Shown: positions 21,620-29,947 of the stretch, piece by piece
Numbering within the stretch: the first letter of the stretch is position 1
How the letters are laid out: each line of letters opens with the position of its first letter
NCBI RefSeq assembly: GCF_006540305.1
Contig: NZ_BJOR01000001.1
Span: 3,534,001-3,598,000, forward strand
DNA length: 64,000 bases
Source: Streptomyces sp. 6-11-2
GTDB taxonomy: Bacteria > Actinomycetota > Actinomycetes > Streptomycetales > Streptomycetaceae
Reading direction: 5' to 3'
Translations under genes and position numbers: made by a program
Notes under the pieces: generated by a model
Database searches by the model: none
What the model was told of the DNA's origin: nothing
What the model saw: the letters and a program-made list of their open reading frames with translations, nothing else

Positions 21620-21869
21620 CGTCACTTCTCCTCCGCTCTCCTCCACCGAGGCCGGATACGGCTGCCGAACGTGCCTCTGCCGTGACGCCGGCGACTGTTG
21701 CAGCTGTTAGACCAGTCGTCAACAGTGCGGTCCGGATGCCGGAACTCCGCAGGCCGCCCGGCCCTCAGGGGTCCGACCCCTAAGGTCCCCGTAATACTCG
21801 AGGCGGACCCCAAGACGGCTCTGGGGTCTGACGACCGGCGTGGTCCGGATCACTACCGTCGAAGACGTG

Positions 21870-22847
21870 ACTGTGATCGCGACCGAAAGCCTGAGCAAGC
21901 GGTTCCCACGGGTGACCGCGCTTGACCGGCTCTCCGTGGACGTCGGACCGGGTGTGACCGGACTCGTCGGCGCCAACGGAGCCGGCAAGTCCACACTCAT
22001 CAAGATCCTGCTGGGTCTGTCCCCCGCCACCGAGGGCCGCGCCGAGGTGCTCGGCCTCGACGTCGCCACCGAGGGCGCAGCCATCCGTGAGCGCGTCGGA
22101 TACATGCCGGAGCACGACTGCCTGCCGCCCGACGTCTCGGCCACCGAGTTCGTCGTCCACATGGCGCGCATGTCCGGCCTGCCCCCGACCGCAGCCCGCG
22201 AGCGCACCGCGGACACCCTGCGCCATGTCGGCCTGTACGAGGAGCGCTACCGCCCCATCGGCGGCTACTCCACCGGTATGAAGCAGCGCGTGAAGCTCGC
22301 CCAGGCCCTGGTGCACGATCCGCAACTGGTCTTCCTCGACGAGCCGACCAACGGCCTCGACCCGGTCGGCCGTGACGACATGCTCGGCCTGATCCGCCGC
22401 ATCCACACCGACTTCGGCATCTCCGTCCTGGTCACCTCCCACCTGCTGGGTGAACTGGAGCGCACCTGCGACCACGTCGTCGTCATCGACGGCGGCAAGC
22501 TCCTGCGCTCCAGCTCCACCACCGACTTCACCCAGACCACGACCACCCTCGCGATCGAGGTCACCGACAGCGACGAGTACCCGGACGGCACCCGCGCCGT
22601 GCGCGACGCGCTCCACGCGCGCGGGGTGGAGACCCAGGACGGCACCGGCCTGCCGGGCGCGGGACACGTCCTGCTGCTCACCGCCCAGGGCGAGGAGACG
22701 TACGACCTGGTGCGGGACGTGATCGCGGACCTCGGCCTCGGCCTGGTGCGCATGGAGCAGCGACGGCACCACATCTCGGAGGTCTTCCGGGACAGCGACG
22801 AACAGCGCGACGCACAGGGGAAGGAGGCGGTCGGCCATGGCGGTTGA
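21870..22847 (+). CDS. ABC transporter ATP-binding protein
   Basis: A 325-residue ATPase of the exporter kind. Walker A is GANGAGKST, the signature is STGMKQRVKLAQALV, and Walker B is LVFLDEPTNGLDP, with H-loop TSHLL. The C-terminal hundred residues are family-variable. The start is uncertain: a GTG at 21870 (VTVIATESLSKRF) is used here. It overlaps the next gene by 11 bases and begins a four-gene cluster of two ATPases alternating with two ABC-2-type permeases. Regulation is not visible. Confidence 0.9.
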   Translation, partial: TVIATESLSKRFPRVTALDRLSVDVGPGVTGLVGANGAGKSTLIKILLGLSPATEGRAEVLGLDVATEGAAIRERVGYMPEHDCLPPDVSATEFVVHMARMSGLPPTAARERTADTLRHVGLYEERYRPIGGYSTGMKQRVKLAQALVHDPQLVFLDEPTNGLDPVGRDDMLGLIRRIHTDFGISVLVTSHLLGELERTCDHVVVIDGGKLLRSSSTTDFTQTTTTLAIEVTDSDEYPDGTRAVRDALHARGVETQDGTGLPGAGHVLLLTAQGEETYDLVRDVIADLGLGLVRMEQRRHHISEVFRDSDEQRDAQGKEAVGHGG

Positions 22848-23745
22848 ACCCACCGCGGCAGTGCCCACGGGTGACCAGACCCGCATCCACAACATCGGTT
22901 ACCGCAGCTACGACGGCCCCCGCCTCGGCCGCGCCTACGCCCGCCGCTCGCTGTACTCGCAGTCCCTGCGCGGCGCCTACGGCCTCGGCCGCTCGGTGAA
23001 GTCCAAGGTGCTGCCGATGCTGCTGTTCGTGGTGATGTGCGTGCCCGCGGCCATCATGGTCGCCGTCGCGGTCGCCACCAAGGCCAAGGGCCTGCCCATC
23101 GAGTACACGCGCTACGCCATCATCATGCAGGGCGTCATCAGCCTGTACGTCGCCTCGCAGGCACCCCAGTCCGTCTCGCGCGACCTGCGCTTCAAGACCG
23201 TGCCCCTGTACTTCTCACGGCCCATCGAGACCGCCGACTACGTGCGCGCCAAGTACGCGGCCCTGGCCTCCGCGCTGTTCATCCTGACCGCGGCCCCGCT
23301 GCTCGTGCTCTACGTCGGCGCGCTGCTGGCCAAGATGGACTTCGCCGACCAGACCAAGGGATTCGCCCAGGGAGTCGTCTCCGTGGCACTGCTCTCACTG
23401 CTCTTCGCCGGTATCGGCCTCGTCATCGCCGCCGTCACCCCGCGCCGCGGCTTCGGTATCGCCGCCGTGATCGCCGTACTGGTCATCTCCTACGGCGCCG
23501 TCTCCACCCTCCAGGCCATTGCGGAGGCCCGGAACAACTCCGGCGCCATCCCCTGGATCGGCCTGTTCTCACCGGTCACCCTCGTCGACGGCGTGCAGAC
23601 CGCCTTCCTCGGCGCGACCTCCTCGGCACCCGGCGCCGCCGGCCCGGGCAGCGGACAGGGCGTCGTCTACGTCCTCGTCGTCCTCGGCCTCATCGCCGCC
23701 GCATACGGCCTCCTGCTGCGCCGCTACAAGAAGGTGGGACTGTGA
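22837..23745 (+). CDS. ABC-2 type permease
   Basis: A 302-residue membrane protein with about six hydrophobic helices after a soluble N-terminus of 60 residues (IHNIGYRSYDGPRLGRAYAR). Such proteins pair with the adjacent ATPase to export lipids, peptides or drugs. Its start lies inside the end of the preceding ATPase gene and its stop overlaps the next ATPase start (GTGA), so the genes are translationally coupled. The charged stretch SRDLRFKTVPLYFSRPIETADY is a feature of ABC-2 permeases of this kind. Confidence 0.87.
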   Translation: MAVEPTAAVPTGDQTRIHNIGYRSYDGPRLGRAYARRSLYSQSLRGAYGLGRSVKSKVLPMLLFVVMCVPAAIMVAVAVATKAKGLPIEYTRYAIIMQGVISLYVASQAPQSVSRDLRFKTVPLYFSRPIETADYVRAKYAALASALFILTAAPLLVLYVGALLAKMDFADQTKGFAQGVVSVALLSLLFAGIGLVIAAVTPRRGFGIAAVIAVLVISYGAVSTLQAIAEARNNSGAIPWIGLFSPVTLVDGVQTAFLGATSSAPGAAGPGSGQGVVYVLVVLGLIAAAYGLLLRRYKKVGL

Positions 23746-24653
23746 CGACCCTGAGCATCGACCACGTCTCCCGCTGGTTCGGCAACGTGGTCGCCGTCAA
23801 CGACATCACCATGACGATCGGCCCCGGCGTCACCGGCCTGCTCGGCCCCAACGGCGCCGGAAAGTCCACGCTGATCAACATGATGGCCGGCTTCCTCGCC
23901 CCCTCCACCGGCACGGTCACCCTCGACGGGCAGCCGGTGTGGCGCAACGAGAAGATCTACCAGCACATCGGCATCGTCCCCGAGCGGGAGGCGATGTACG
24001 ACTTCCTCACCGGCCGCGAGTTCGTCGTCGCCAACGCCGAACTGCACGGCCTGGGCGCCAAGGCCGCCCAGAAGGCGCTCGCCACCGTCGAGATGGAGTA
24101 CGCGCAGGACCGGAAGATCTCCACCTACTCCAAGGGCATGCGCCAGCGCGTCAAGATGGCCTCCGCGCTGGTCCACGACCCCTCGCTGCTCCTGCTCGAC
24201 GAGCCGTTCAACGGCATGGACCCGCGCCAGCGCATGCAGCTGATGGACCTGCTGCGGCGCATGGGCGACGAGGGCCGCACCGTGTTGTTCTCCTCCCACA
24301 TCCTGGAGGAGGTCGAACAGCTCGCCTGGCACATCGAGGTCGTCGTCGCCGGACGGCACGCCGCCAGCGGCGACTTCCGCAGGATCCGCCGCCTGATGAC
24401 CGACCGGCCGCACCGCTACCTGGTGCGCTCCAGCGACGACCGTGCCCTGGCGGCCGCGCTGATCGCCGATCCGTCGACGTCCGGCATCGAGGTCGACCTC
24501 GCCGAGGGCGCGCTGCGCGTCCAGGCCGTCGACTTCGGCCGGTTCACGACCCTGCTGCCGCGGGTGGCCCGGGACCACGGCATCCGGCTGCACACGGTCT
24601 CGCCCTCCGACGAGTCCCTCGAGTCCGTCTTCTCGTATCTGGTCGCGGCGTAG
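23742..24653 (+). CDS. ABC transporter ATP-binding protein
   Basis: The second ATPase of the cluster, 303 residues, starts at a GTG that overlaps the permease stop by four bases. It shows GPNGAGKSTL, YSKGMRQRVKMASALV and LLLLDEPFNGMDP, with H-loop SSHIL. It is clearly a paralogue of the first ATPase, 30-40% alike by eye. Together with the two permeases it may form one heteromeric exporter or two related ones; the sequence does not decide. Confidence 0.9.
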   Translation: MTTLSIDHVSRWFGNVVAVNDITMTIGPGVTGLLGPNGAGKSTLINMMAGFLAPSTGTVTLDGQPVWRNEKIYQHIGIVPEREAMYDFLTGREFVVANAELHGLGAKAAQKALATVEMEYAQDRKISTYSKGMRQRVKMASALVHDPSLLLLDEPFNGMDPRQRMQLMDLLRRMGDEGRTVLFSSHILEEVEQLAWHIEVVVAGRHAASGDFRRIRRLMTDRPHRYLVRSSDDRALAAALIADPSTSGIEVDLAEGALRVQAVDFGRFTTLLPRVARDHGIRLHTVSPSDESLESVFSYLVAA

Positions 24654-24663
24654 GAGGCCGAAG

Positions 24664-25383
24664 ATGTATGACCCCACAGTCGCCCGGCTCACCTACCGGG
24701 CCCTGCTCGGCCGCCGTCGGGCCCTCATCCTCGGCGCGCTGCCGCTGCTGCTCATCGTGATCGCCGCGGCCGTCCGCGCTCTCGCCGGAGCCGACGACCA
24801 GACCGCGGTGAACGTCCTGGGCGGGTTCGCGCTCGCCACCATGGTGCCGATCATCGGCGTCATCGCCGGCACCGGAGCGATCGGGCCGGAGATCGACGAC
24901 GGCTCGGTGGTGTACCTGCTGTCCAAGCCGCTCAAGCGGTCGACGATCATCTTCACCAAGCTGATCGTGGCGATCGCGGTGACCATGGTCTTCTCCGCGG
25001 TGCCGACGCTGGTCGCCGGACTGATCCTCAACGGCAACGGGCAGCAGATCGCCGTCGCCTACGCCGTGGCCGCGCTGGTCGCCTCCATCGCCTACGCGGC
25101 CCTCTTCCTCCTGCTGGGCACGGTCTCCCGGCACGCGGTGGTCTTCGGGCTCGTCTACGCGCTGGTCTGGGAGGCGCTGTTCGGCTCCCTGGTGCCCGGG
25201 GCACGCACGCTGAGCATCCAGCAGTGGGCGCTGGCCGTGGCGCACAAGGTCGCCGGCGGGGACATGGTCACCTCCGACGTCGGGTTGCCGACGGCGACGG
25301 TGCTGCTGGTGGTGGTGACCGTCCTGGCCACCTGGTACGCCGGGCAGAAACTGCGGTCGCTGACCCTCGCCGGCGAGGAGTGA
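24664..25383 (+). CDS. ABC-2 type permease
   Basis: A 239-residue membrane protein with six hydrophobic helices, starting 10 bases after the ATPase stop with GGAGG upstream. It contains LLSKPLKRSTIIFTKLIVAI, the short soluble loop with Lys/Arg typical of ABC-2 permeases. It is shorter than the first permease, which has an N-terminal domain this one lacks. A hairpin terminator follows, so the four-gene unit ends here. Confidence 0.87.
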   Translation: MYDPTVARLTYRALLGRRRALILGALPLLLIVIAAAVRALAGADDQTAVNVLGGFALATMVPIIGVIAGTGAIGPEIDDGSVVYLLSKPLKRSTIIFTKLIVAIAVTMVFSAVPTLVAGLILNGNGQQIAVAYAVAALVASIAYAALFLLLGTVSRHAVVFGLVYALVWEALFGSLVPGARTLSIQQWALAVAHKVAGGDMVTSDVGLPTATVLLVVVTVLATWYAGQKLRSLTLAGEE

Positions 25384-25396
25384 GGCGTCCGATCGG

Positions 25397-25418
25397 GGCC
25401 GGGCGGTTCCGCCCGGCC
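25397..25418 (+). terminator. Terminator after the ABC cluster
   Basis: GGCCGGGCGG and CCGCCCGGCC form a perfect 10-bp stem with a TT loop, 13 bases after the permease stop. Confidence 0.75.
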
Positions 25419-25483
25419 TTGACGGAGGCTTCACCCTCACCCGGGCACACTGGGCAAAGCGGATGAAGCGGCAGGAGGACGTG

Positions 25484-25720
25484 ATGGCGGGCGAAGTGCC
25501 GGAGGGCGAGGGCCGGGGGACGACCGGGGACACGTGGGACGACGTCGTCCTGGACGCCGACTTCATACGCGCCGCCGGGACCGCCGAGCCGTCCGGCCGG
25601 GCACGGATGCTCGCCGCGCGCTGGCGGCGCGAGGAGCCCGAGCCGCAGCCGTGGCGCTCCGACGAGCCGCCCGCCGGCTGGTTCTTCAGCAAGGCCCGCC
25701 GGCGTCGGTGGCGGCGGTGA
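25484..25720 (+). CDS. Small hypothetical protein, Arg/Trp-rich tail
   Basis: A 78-residue protein without a recognised family. An acidic and Gly-rich start is followed by LDADFIRAAGTAEPSGRARM, a short helix (LAARWRREE), and a very basic end (SKARRRRWRR). AGGAGG lies five bases before the ATG at 25484, which supports real expression; ATG 25463 is less likely. Small proteins of this kind are common in Streptomyces. The basic tail could bind nucleic acid or lipid, which is only a guess. Confidence 0.6.
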   Translation: MAGEVPEGEGRGTTGDTWDDVVLDADFIRAAGTAEPSGRARMLAARWRREEPEPQPWRSDEPPAGWFFSKARRRRWRR

Positions 25721-25987
25721 AGAGGCCCGGGGCGTCCGGTAATTCGGTGGCGTCGAAGCCGTCGTAGCGGCACAGTGGTGGTGTTCACCGCGCCGGACCG
25801 CATCGGCGCCACGTTCTGGGAGAGGAGCTGGGCGATGTCGATGCACGGCAGTACGCCGAGCTCCCGACAGGGCAGCCCGCGGCGGGCTCCGGAGTAACTA
25901 CCGGCTCCGTCGAGCCCGCCTCGCACGGGGAGCTGCCCGGGGCGGCCGCTTCGAGCACGCGAATCCCTTCGCGTGGGCCGCCCACCC
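25721..25987. other. Non-coding gap before the tRNA-like gene
   Basis: I see no convincing gene here. Short frames exist on both strands but lack a ribosome site and a normal codon pattern. The gap may carry the promoter of the tRNA-like gene. Confidence 0.4.
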
Positions 25988-26075
<88 letters not shown>

Positions 26076-26089
26076 CAGAGACCGAGGGC

Positions 26090-26902
26090 TCAGCCCACCA
26101 GCTTCTCCAACAGCACCGCGATGCCGTCCTCGTCGTTCGAGGCCGTCACCTCGTCGGCGACCGCCTTCAGCTCCTCGTGGGCGTTGGCCATCGCCACGCC
26201 CCGGGAGGCCCAGGAGAACATCGGGACGTCGTTGGGCATGTCGCCGAAGGCGATGGCGTCCGCCGCCTTCAGGCCCAGCCGCCGCGCGGCCAGCGAGAGC
26301 CCCGTGGCCTTCGACAGCCCCAGCGGCAGCAGCTCGACGATGCCCTCGCCGGCCATGGTCACCGAGACGAAACCGCCGGCGGTCCGGCGGGCCACGTCGG
26401 CCAGTTCGTCGTCCGTGAGGTCCGGGTGCTGGACGTAGATCTTGTTGAGGGGCGCGCTCCACAGCTCCGTGACGTCCGTGAACGGCGTCGCCGGAAGCGG
26501 GCCCGCGACCGCGTAGCCGGGACCGACCAGCACCTCGCCGTCCAGACCGTCGCGGCTGGCCGCCAGGTACAGCGGACCGACCTCCGCCTCGATCTTGGCC
26601 AGGGCCACCGCCGCCAGTTGCCGGTCCAGGGTCACCGAGGTCAGCAGGCGGTGCTCCCCGGCGTCGTACACCTGGGCGCCCTGGCCGCAGACCGCGAGGC
26701 CCCGGTAGCCGAGGTCGTCGAGGACGTGCCGGGTCCAGGGCACCGCGCGGCCGGTGACGACCAGGTGCGCGGCACCCGCCGCGGTGGCCGCGGCGAGCGC
26801 CTCACGGGTGCGCTCCGAGACCGACCCGTCGGAGCGCAGGAGCGTCCCGTCGAGGTCGGTCGCGATCAGCTTGTAGGGGAACGGCCCGGCGGCGGGTCTC
26901 AC
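26090..26902 (-). CDS. HAD-superfamily Cof-type phosphatase
   Basis: A 270-residue Cof-like HAD hydrolase, a relative of the protein at 17210-18118. It has [28 protein letters not shown], and [16 protein letters not shown]. Its GTG start overlaps the serS stop by four bases (GTGA), so it is translated together with serS. Whether it acts on a seryl-related compound or is merely a passenger is unknown. The tRNA-like gene lies 14 bases beyond its 3' end on the other strand. Confidence 0.88.
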   Translation of the reverse strand: MRPAAGPFPYKLIATDLDGTLLRSDGSVSERTREALAAATAAGAAHLVVTGRAVPWTRHVLDDLGYRGLAVCGQGAQVYDAGEHRLLTSVTLDRQLAAVALAKIEAEVGPLYLAASRDGLDGEVLVGPGYAVAGPLPATPFTDVTELWSAPLNKIYVQHPDLTDDELADVARRTAGGFVSVTMAGEGIVELLPLGLSKATGLSLAARRLGLKAADAIAFGDMPNDVPMFSWASRGVAMANAHEELKAVADEVTASNDEDGIAVLLEKLVG

Positions 26903-28176
26903 TTGGCCACCGGTTCCAGGACCTCCCGGCCGCCGAGGTAGGGACGCAGCACCTCCGGCACCCGCACGGAGCCGTCGGCCTGCTGGTGGTTCTCCAGGAT
27001 CGCGACGATCGTGCGCGGGACGGCGCACAGCGTGCCGTTGAGCGTCGCCAGCGGGCGGACCGCCTTGCCGTCACGGAAGCGGATCTGGAGCCGGCGGGAC
27101 TGGAACTCGGTGCAGTCCGAGGTCGAGGTCAGCTCGCGGTACTTGTCCTGGGTCGGGACCCACGCCTCGCAGTCGAACTTGCGCGAGGCCGAGGCGCCCA
27201 GGTCGCCCGAGGCTACGTCGATCACGCGGAACGGCAGCTCCAGCGAGGTCAGCCACTGCTTCTCCCACTCCAGCAGCCGGCGGTGCTCCTCCTGCGACTC
27301 CTCGGGGGTGACGTAGGAGAACATCTCGACCTTGTCGAACTGGTGGACGCGGAAGATGCCCTTGGTGTCCTTGCCGTGCGAGCCGGCCTCGCGGCGGAAG
27401 CACGGCGAGAACCCGGCGTACCGCAGCGGCAGGCGGTCGGCGTCGATGATCTCGTCCATGTGGTACGCCGCCAGCGGCACCTCGGAGGTGCCGACCAGGT
27501 ACAGGTCGTCCTTGTCGAGGTGGTAGACGTCCTGGGCCGCCTGACCGAGGAAGCCCGTGCCCGCCATCGACTGGGGGCGGACCAGCGCGGGGGTCAGCAT
27601 CGGCGTGAAGCCGGCCGCGGTGGCCTGGGCGATCGCCGCGTTCACCAGCGCCAGCTCCAGCAGGGCGCCGACACCGGTGAGGAAGTAGAAGCGCGAGCCG
27701 GAGACCTTCGCGCCGCGCTCCACGTCGATCGCGCCGAGGAGCTGGCCGAGCTCCAGGTGGTCCTTGGGCTCGAAGCCCTCGGCGGCGAAGTCGCGGATCG
27801 TGCCGTGCGTCTCCAGCGTGACGAAGTCCTCCTCGCCGCCGACGGGCACGTCGGGGTGGATGAGGTTGCCGAGCCGCAGGAGGAGCTCCTGGGTCTCGGC
27901 GTCGGCCGCGTCGCGCTCGGCGTCGGCGGTCTTGACGTCGGCGGCGAGCCCGCTCGCACGCTTCAGCAGTTCGGCCTTCTCGTCACCGGAGGCCTTGGGG
28001 ATGAGCTTGCCCAGCGCCTTCTGCTCGGCGCGCAGCTCGTCGAAGCGGACGCCGGACGACCTGCGCCGCTCGTCGGCAGACAGGAGGGCGTCGACGAGCG
28101 CGACGTCCTCTCCACGGGCACGCTGCGAGGCGCGCACACGGTCGGGGTCCTCACGGAGCAGACGAAGGTCAATCAC
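26899..28176 (-). CDS. serS: Seryl-tRNA synthetase
   Basis: SerRS charges tRNA-Ser and, where present, tRNA-Sec. The 425-residue protein begins with the long antiparallel coiled-coil arm (about residues 25-100) that grips the long variable arm of tRNA-Ser. The class II catalytic domain follows, with motif 2 in [20 protein letters not shown] and a late motif 3 region around [15 protein letters not shown]. The GTG at 28176 gives the usual start [15 protein letters not shown]. Upstream lies 540 bp with a DnaA-box cluster. Confidence 0.97.
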   Translation of the reverse strand: MIDLRLLREDPDRVRASQRARGEDVALVDALLSADERRRSSGVRFDELRAEQKALGKLIPKASGDEKAELLKRASGLAADVKTADAERDAADAETQELLLRLGNLIHPDVPVGGEEDFVTLETHGTIRDFAAEGFEPKDHLELGQLLGAIDVERGAKVSGSRFYFLTGVGALLELALVNAAIAQATAAGFTPMLTPALVRPQSMAGTGFLGQAAQDVYHLDKDDLYLVGTSEVPLAAYHMDEIIDADRLPLRYAGFSPCFRREAGSHGKDTKGIFRVHQFDKVEMFSYVTPEESQEEHRRLLEWEKQWLTSLELPFRVIDVASGDLGASASRKFDCEAWVPTQDKYRELTSTSDCTEFQSRRLQIRFRDGKAVRPLATLNGTLCAVPRTIVAILENHQQADGSVRVPEVLRPYLGGREVLEPVAK

Positions 28177-28360
28177 GCGGTCAAGGCTACCGGTGCGACG
28201 TTCCACCCCACGACCCAGTATTCCGAACCATGCCGTACGTACCGTTATGGAGGAATTGCTTCCGGTGTCAAGGGAGCAGACCCCGCCTCCCTGGAACGAG
28301 GCAGCCGGTGGGTGCCGGGTTGACCTGATTCCCTTGTGCGGAAGGGGACTTGAAGCCGGG

Positions 28361-28672
28361 TTGTCCACAGGGATCCACATCCTCCGGAGAGTTATCCACA
28401 GGCTGTGTGGAAGATCTGTGGATTTCGGAGTTGATCACTCCGGAAGCGTTGTGCGGAGGGAGGAATTCCTGCCTCGAAGCGCCCGGGCGCCCACTTTCGG
28501 CGGAAAGGGGTCGCCCCAAAAGATGAACCAAAGGAGACGAGTGGACGAAGGGTGACCTGTGGGGCCTTGACCGATCTTGAGGGGCGGAGGGCGATTTGTC
28601 GACTGAGTCCCCGTTGGGTGTCGACTTGTCCCCAGGTCGAGAGAGGGGGGTGTGGATAACTTCTGTGGACAA
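28361..28672. promoter_or_regulatory. Cluster of DnaA boxes upstream of serS
   Basis: Four perfect DnaA boxes lie in about 310 bases: TTGTCCACA at 28361-28369, TTATCCACA at 28392-28400, and, on the other strand, TGTGGATAA at 28651-28659 and TGTGGACAA at 28664-28672. TTGTCCCCA at 28626-28634 has one mismatch, and partial boxes lie near 28371 and 28417. This is far more than chance. There is no dnaA or dnaN here, so it is not oriC. It could titrate DnaA or control serS. Confidence 0.82.
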
Positions 28673-28714
28673 CCAACACCCGCGGACAGCACCGGCCGGA
28701 AGCGGCACAAGCGA

Positions 28715-28910
28715 CTAGTGCTGTGACCGGAAAGGTTCACCGGCTCGCGGCGCCCGGCACGGCACTCCCCCAGCCTTCGGCCGGGGGTACCCCCACGCCG
28801 CGTTGTCGCATCACCCGAGTACATCCAGTACGCGGGCAATGCTCCGCCTTGCGATGTACCGCACCGGACGCCGCGAGCTTCCCGGCAAACCTTTCCGGCC
28901 ACAGCACTAG
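28715..28910. mobile_element. MITE-like element at the end of pheA
   Basis: A 196-base unit is bounded by CTAG on both sides (28715-28718 and 28907-28910), with long imperfect inverted repeats starting CTAGTGCTGTG and extending about 40 bases. The core holds no gene. The inverted ends and the small size fit a non-autonomous miniature transposon. The repeated CTAG (or TA) may be the duplicated target. The right CTAG contains the TAG stop of pheA. Confidence 0.82.
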
Positions 28911-29839
28911 AAACGGCCGTCCTGGCAGCGCGCCACCCAGTCCGCCGCCGCCACGAACTCCTGGTCCGAGGTCCCGGCCAGCGGAGGCCGTACGTCCGCC
29001 GTGTCGCCGTCCGCCCGCGGGTACGAGCCCAGGAAGCGCACCTGGAGGCAGATCCGCTTGAGGCCCATCAGTGCCTCCGCCATCCGGCGGTCGTTGATGT
29101 GGCCCTCGGCGTCGATGCAGAAGCAGTAGTTGCCGATGCCGGCGCCCGTCGGGCGGGACTGCAGCAGCATCAGGTTGATACCGCGGGTGCTGAACTCGCC
29201 CAGCAGGTCACGCAGCCCGCCGGGATGGTCGTCGCGCTGCCACAGCACCACCGACGTCTTGTCCGTGCCGCTCGGCGCGGCGGGCCGAGCGGGCCGGCCG
29301 ACCAGCACGAACCGTGTCTGCGCGTTCTCCGCGTCGTGGATGCCCGTCTCCAGGGGCACGAGCCCGTACCGCGCGGCCGCGAACTCACCGGCGAACGCGG
29401 CGTCGTAGCGGCCCTCCTGGACCAGGCGGGCGCCGTCCGCGTTCGAGGCGGCCGACTCCCAGACGGCGTCCGGGAGGTTCGCCGAGAGCCAGTTGCGCAC
29501 CTGCGGCTGGGCGGCCGGGTGGGCGGTGACCGTCTTGACGTCCGACAGCGTCGTACCGGGCCTGACCAGCAGCGCGAAGGTGATCGACAGCAGCACCTCG
29601 CGGTAGATCATCAGCGGCTGGCCCGCGACCAGCTCGTCGAGCGTGGTGGTGATGCCGCCCTCGACGGAGTTCTCGATCGGCACGAAAGCGGCCTCGGCCG
29701 CGCCGGCCCGGACGGCGTCCAGCGCCGACTGCACGGACACGTACGGGACCAGTTCCCGCGTGGCCGTCTCGGGAAGGGTGCGCAGGGCGACTTCGGTGAA
29801 GGTGCCCTCGGGGCCGAGATACGCATAGCTCGCTGGCAT
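28907..29839 (-). CDS. pheA: Prephenate dehydratase
   Basis: PheA turns prephenate into phenylpyruvate in phenylalanine synthesis. The 310-residue protein has the start SYAYLGPEGTFTE, VPIENSVEGGI, then TRFVLVGRPA, which contains the catalytic Thr-Arg-Phe, followed by an ACT domain for Phe feedback (GGLRDLLGEFSTRGINLMLLQSRP). The stop TAG is the complement of 28907-28909 and lies inside the CTAG of the MITE, so the insertion sits exactly at the end of the gene. It is separated from dtpA by 108 bases. Confidence 0.96.
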   Translation of the reverse strand: MPASYAYLGPEGTFTEVALRTLPETATRELVPYVSVQSALDAVRAGAAEAAFVPIENSVEGGITTTLDELVAGQPLMIYREVLLSITFALLVRPGTTLSDVKTVTAHPAAQPQVRNWLSANLPDAVWESAASNADGARLVQEGRYDAAFAGEFAAARYGLVPLETGIHDAENAQTRFVLVGRPARPAAPSGTDKTSVVLWQRDDHPGGLRDLLGEFSTRGINLMLLQSRPTGAGIGNYCFCIDAEGHINDRRMAEALMGLKRICLQVRFLGSYPRADGDTADVRPPLAGTSDQEFVAAADWVARCQDGRF

Positions 29840-29947
29840 GACCTCACCCTAATGGCCTCGGCCGGACCCGGCTCGCGTGTCTCATGGAAGCCCCTCCCCC
29901 GGGTGAACCGGGTGTGACGGGTGTGATCGCGCCGGTTTCCGCCGTGC

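Noticed and set aside
23037..23741. N-terminal extension of the second ABC ATPase
   Set aside because: It overlaps the permease in another frame and is Arg-rich; the GTG at 23742 is coupled to the permease stop.
28361..28672. Replication origin oriC
   Set aside because: The DnaA boxes are clear but far fewer than in a Streptomyces oriC, and the neighbours are serS and pheA rather than dnaA and dnaN.
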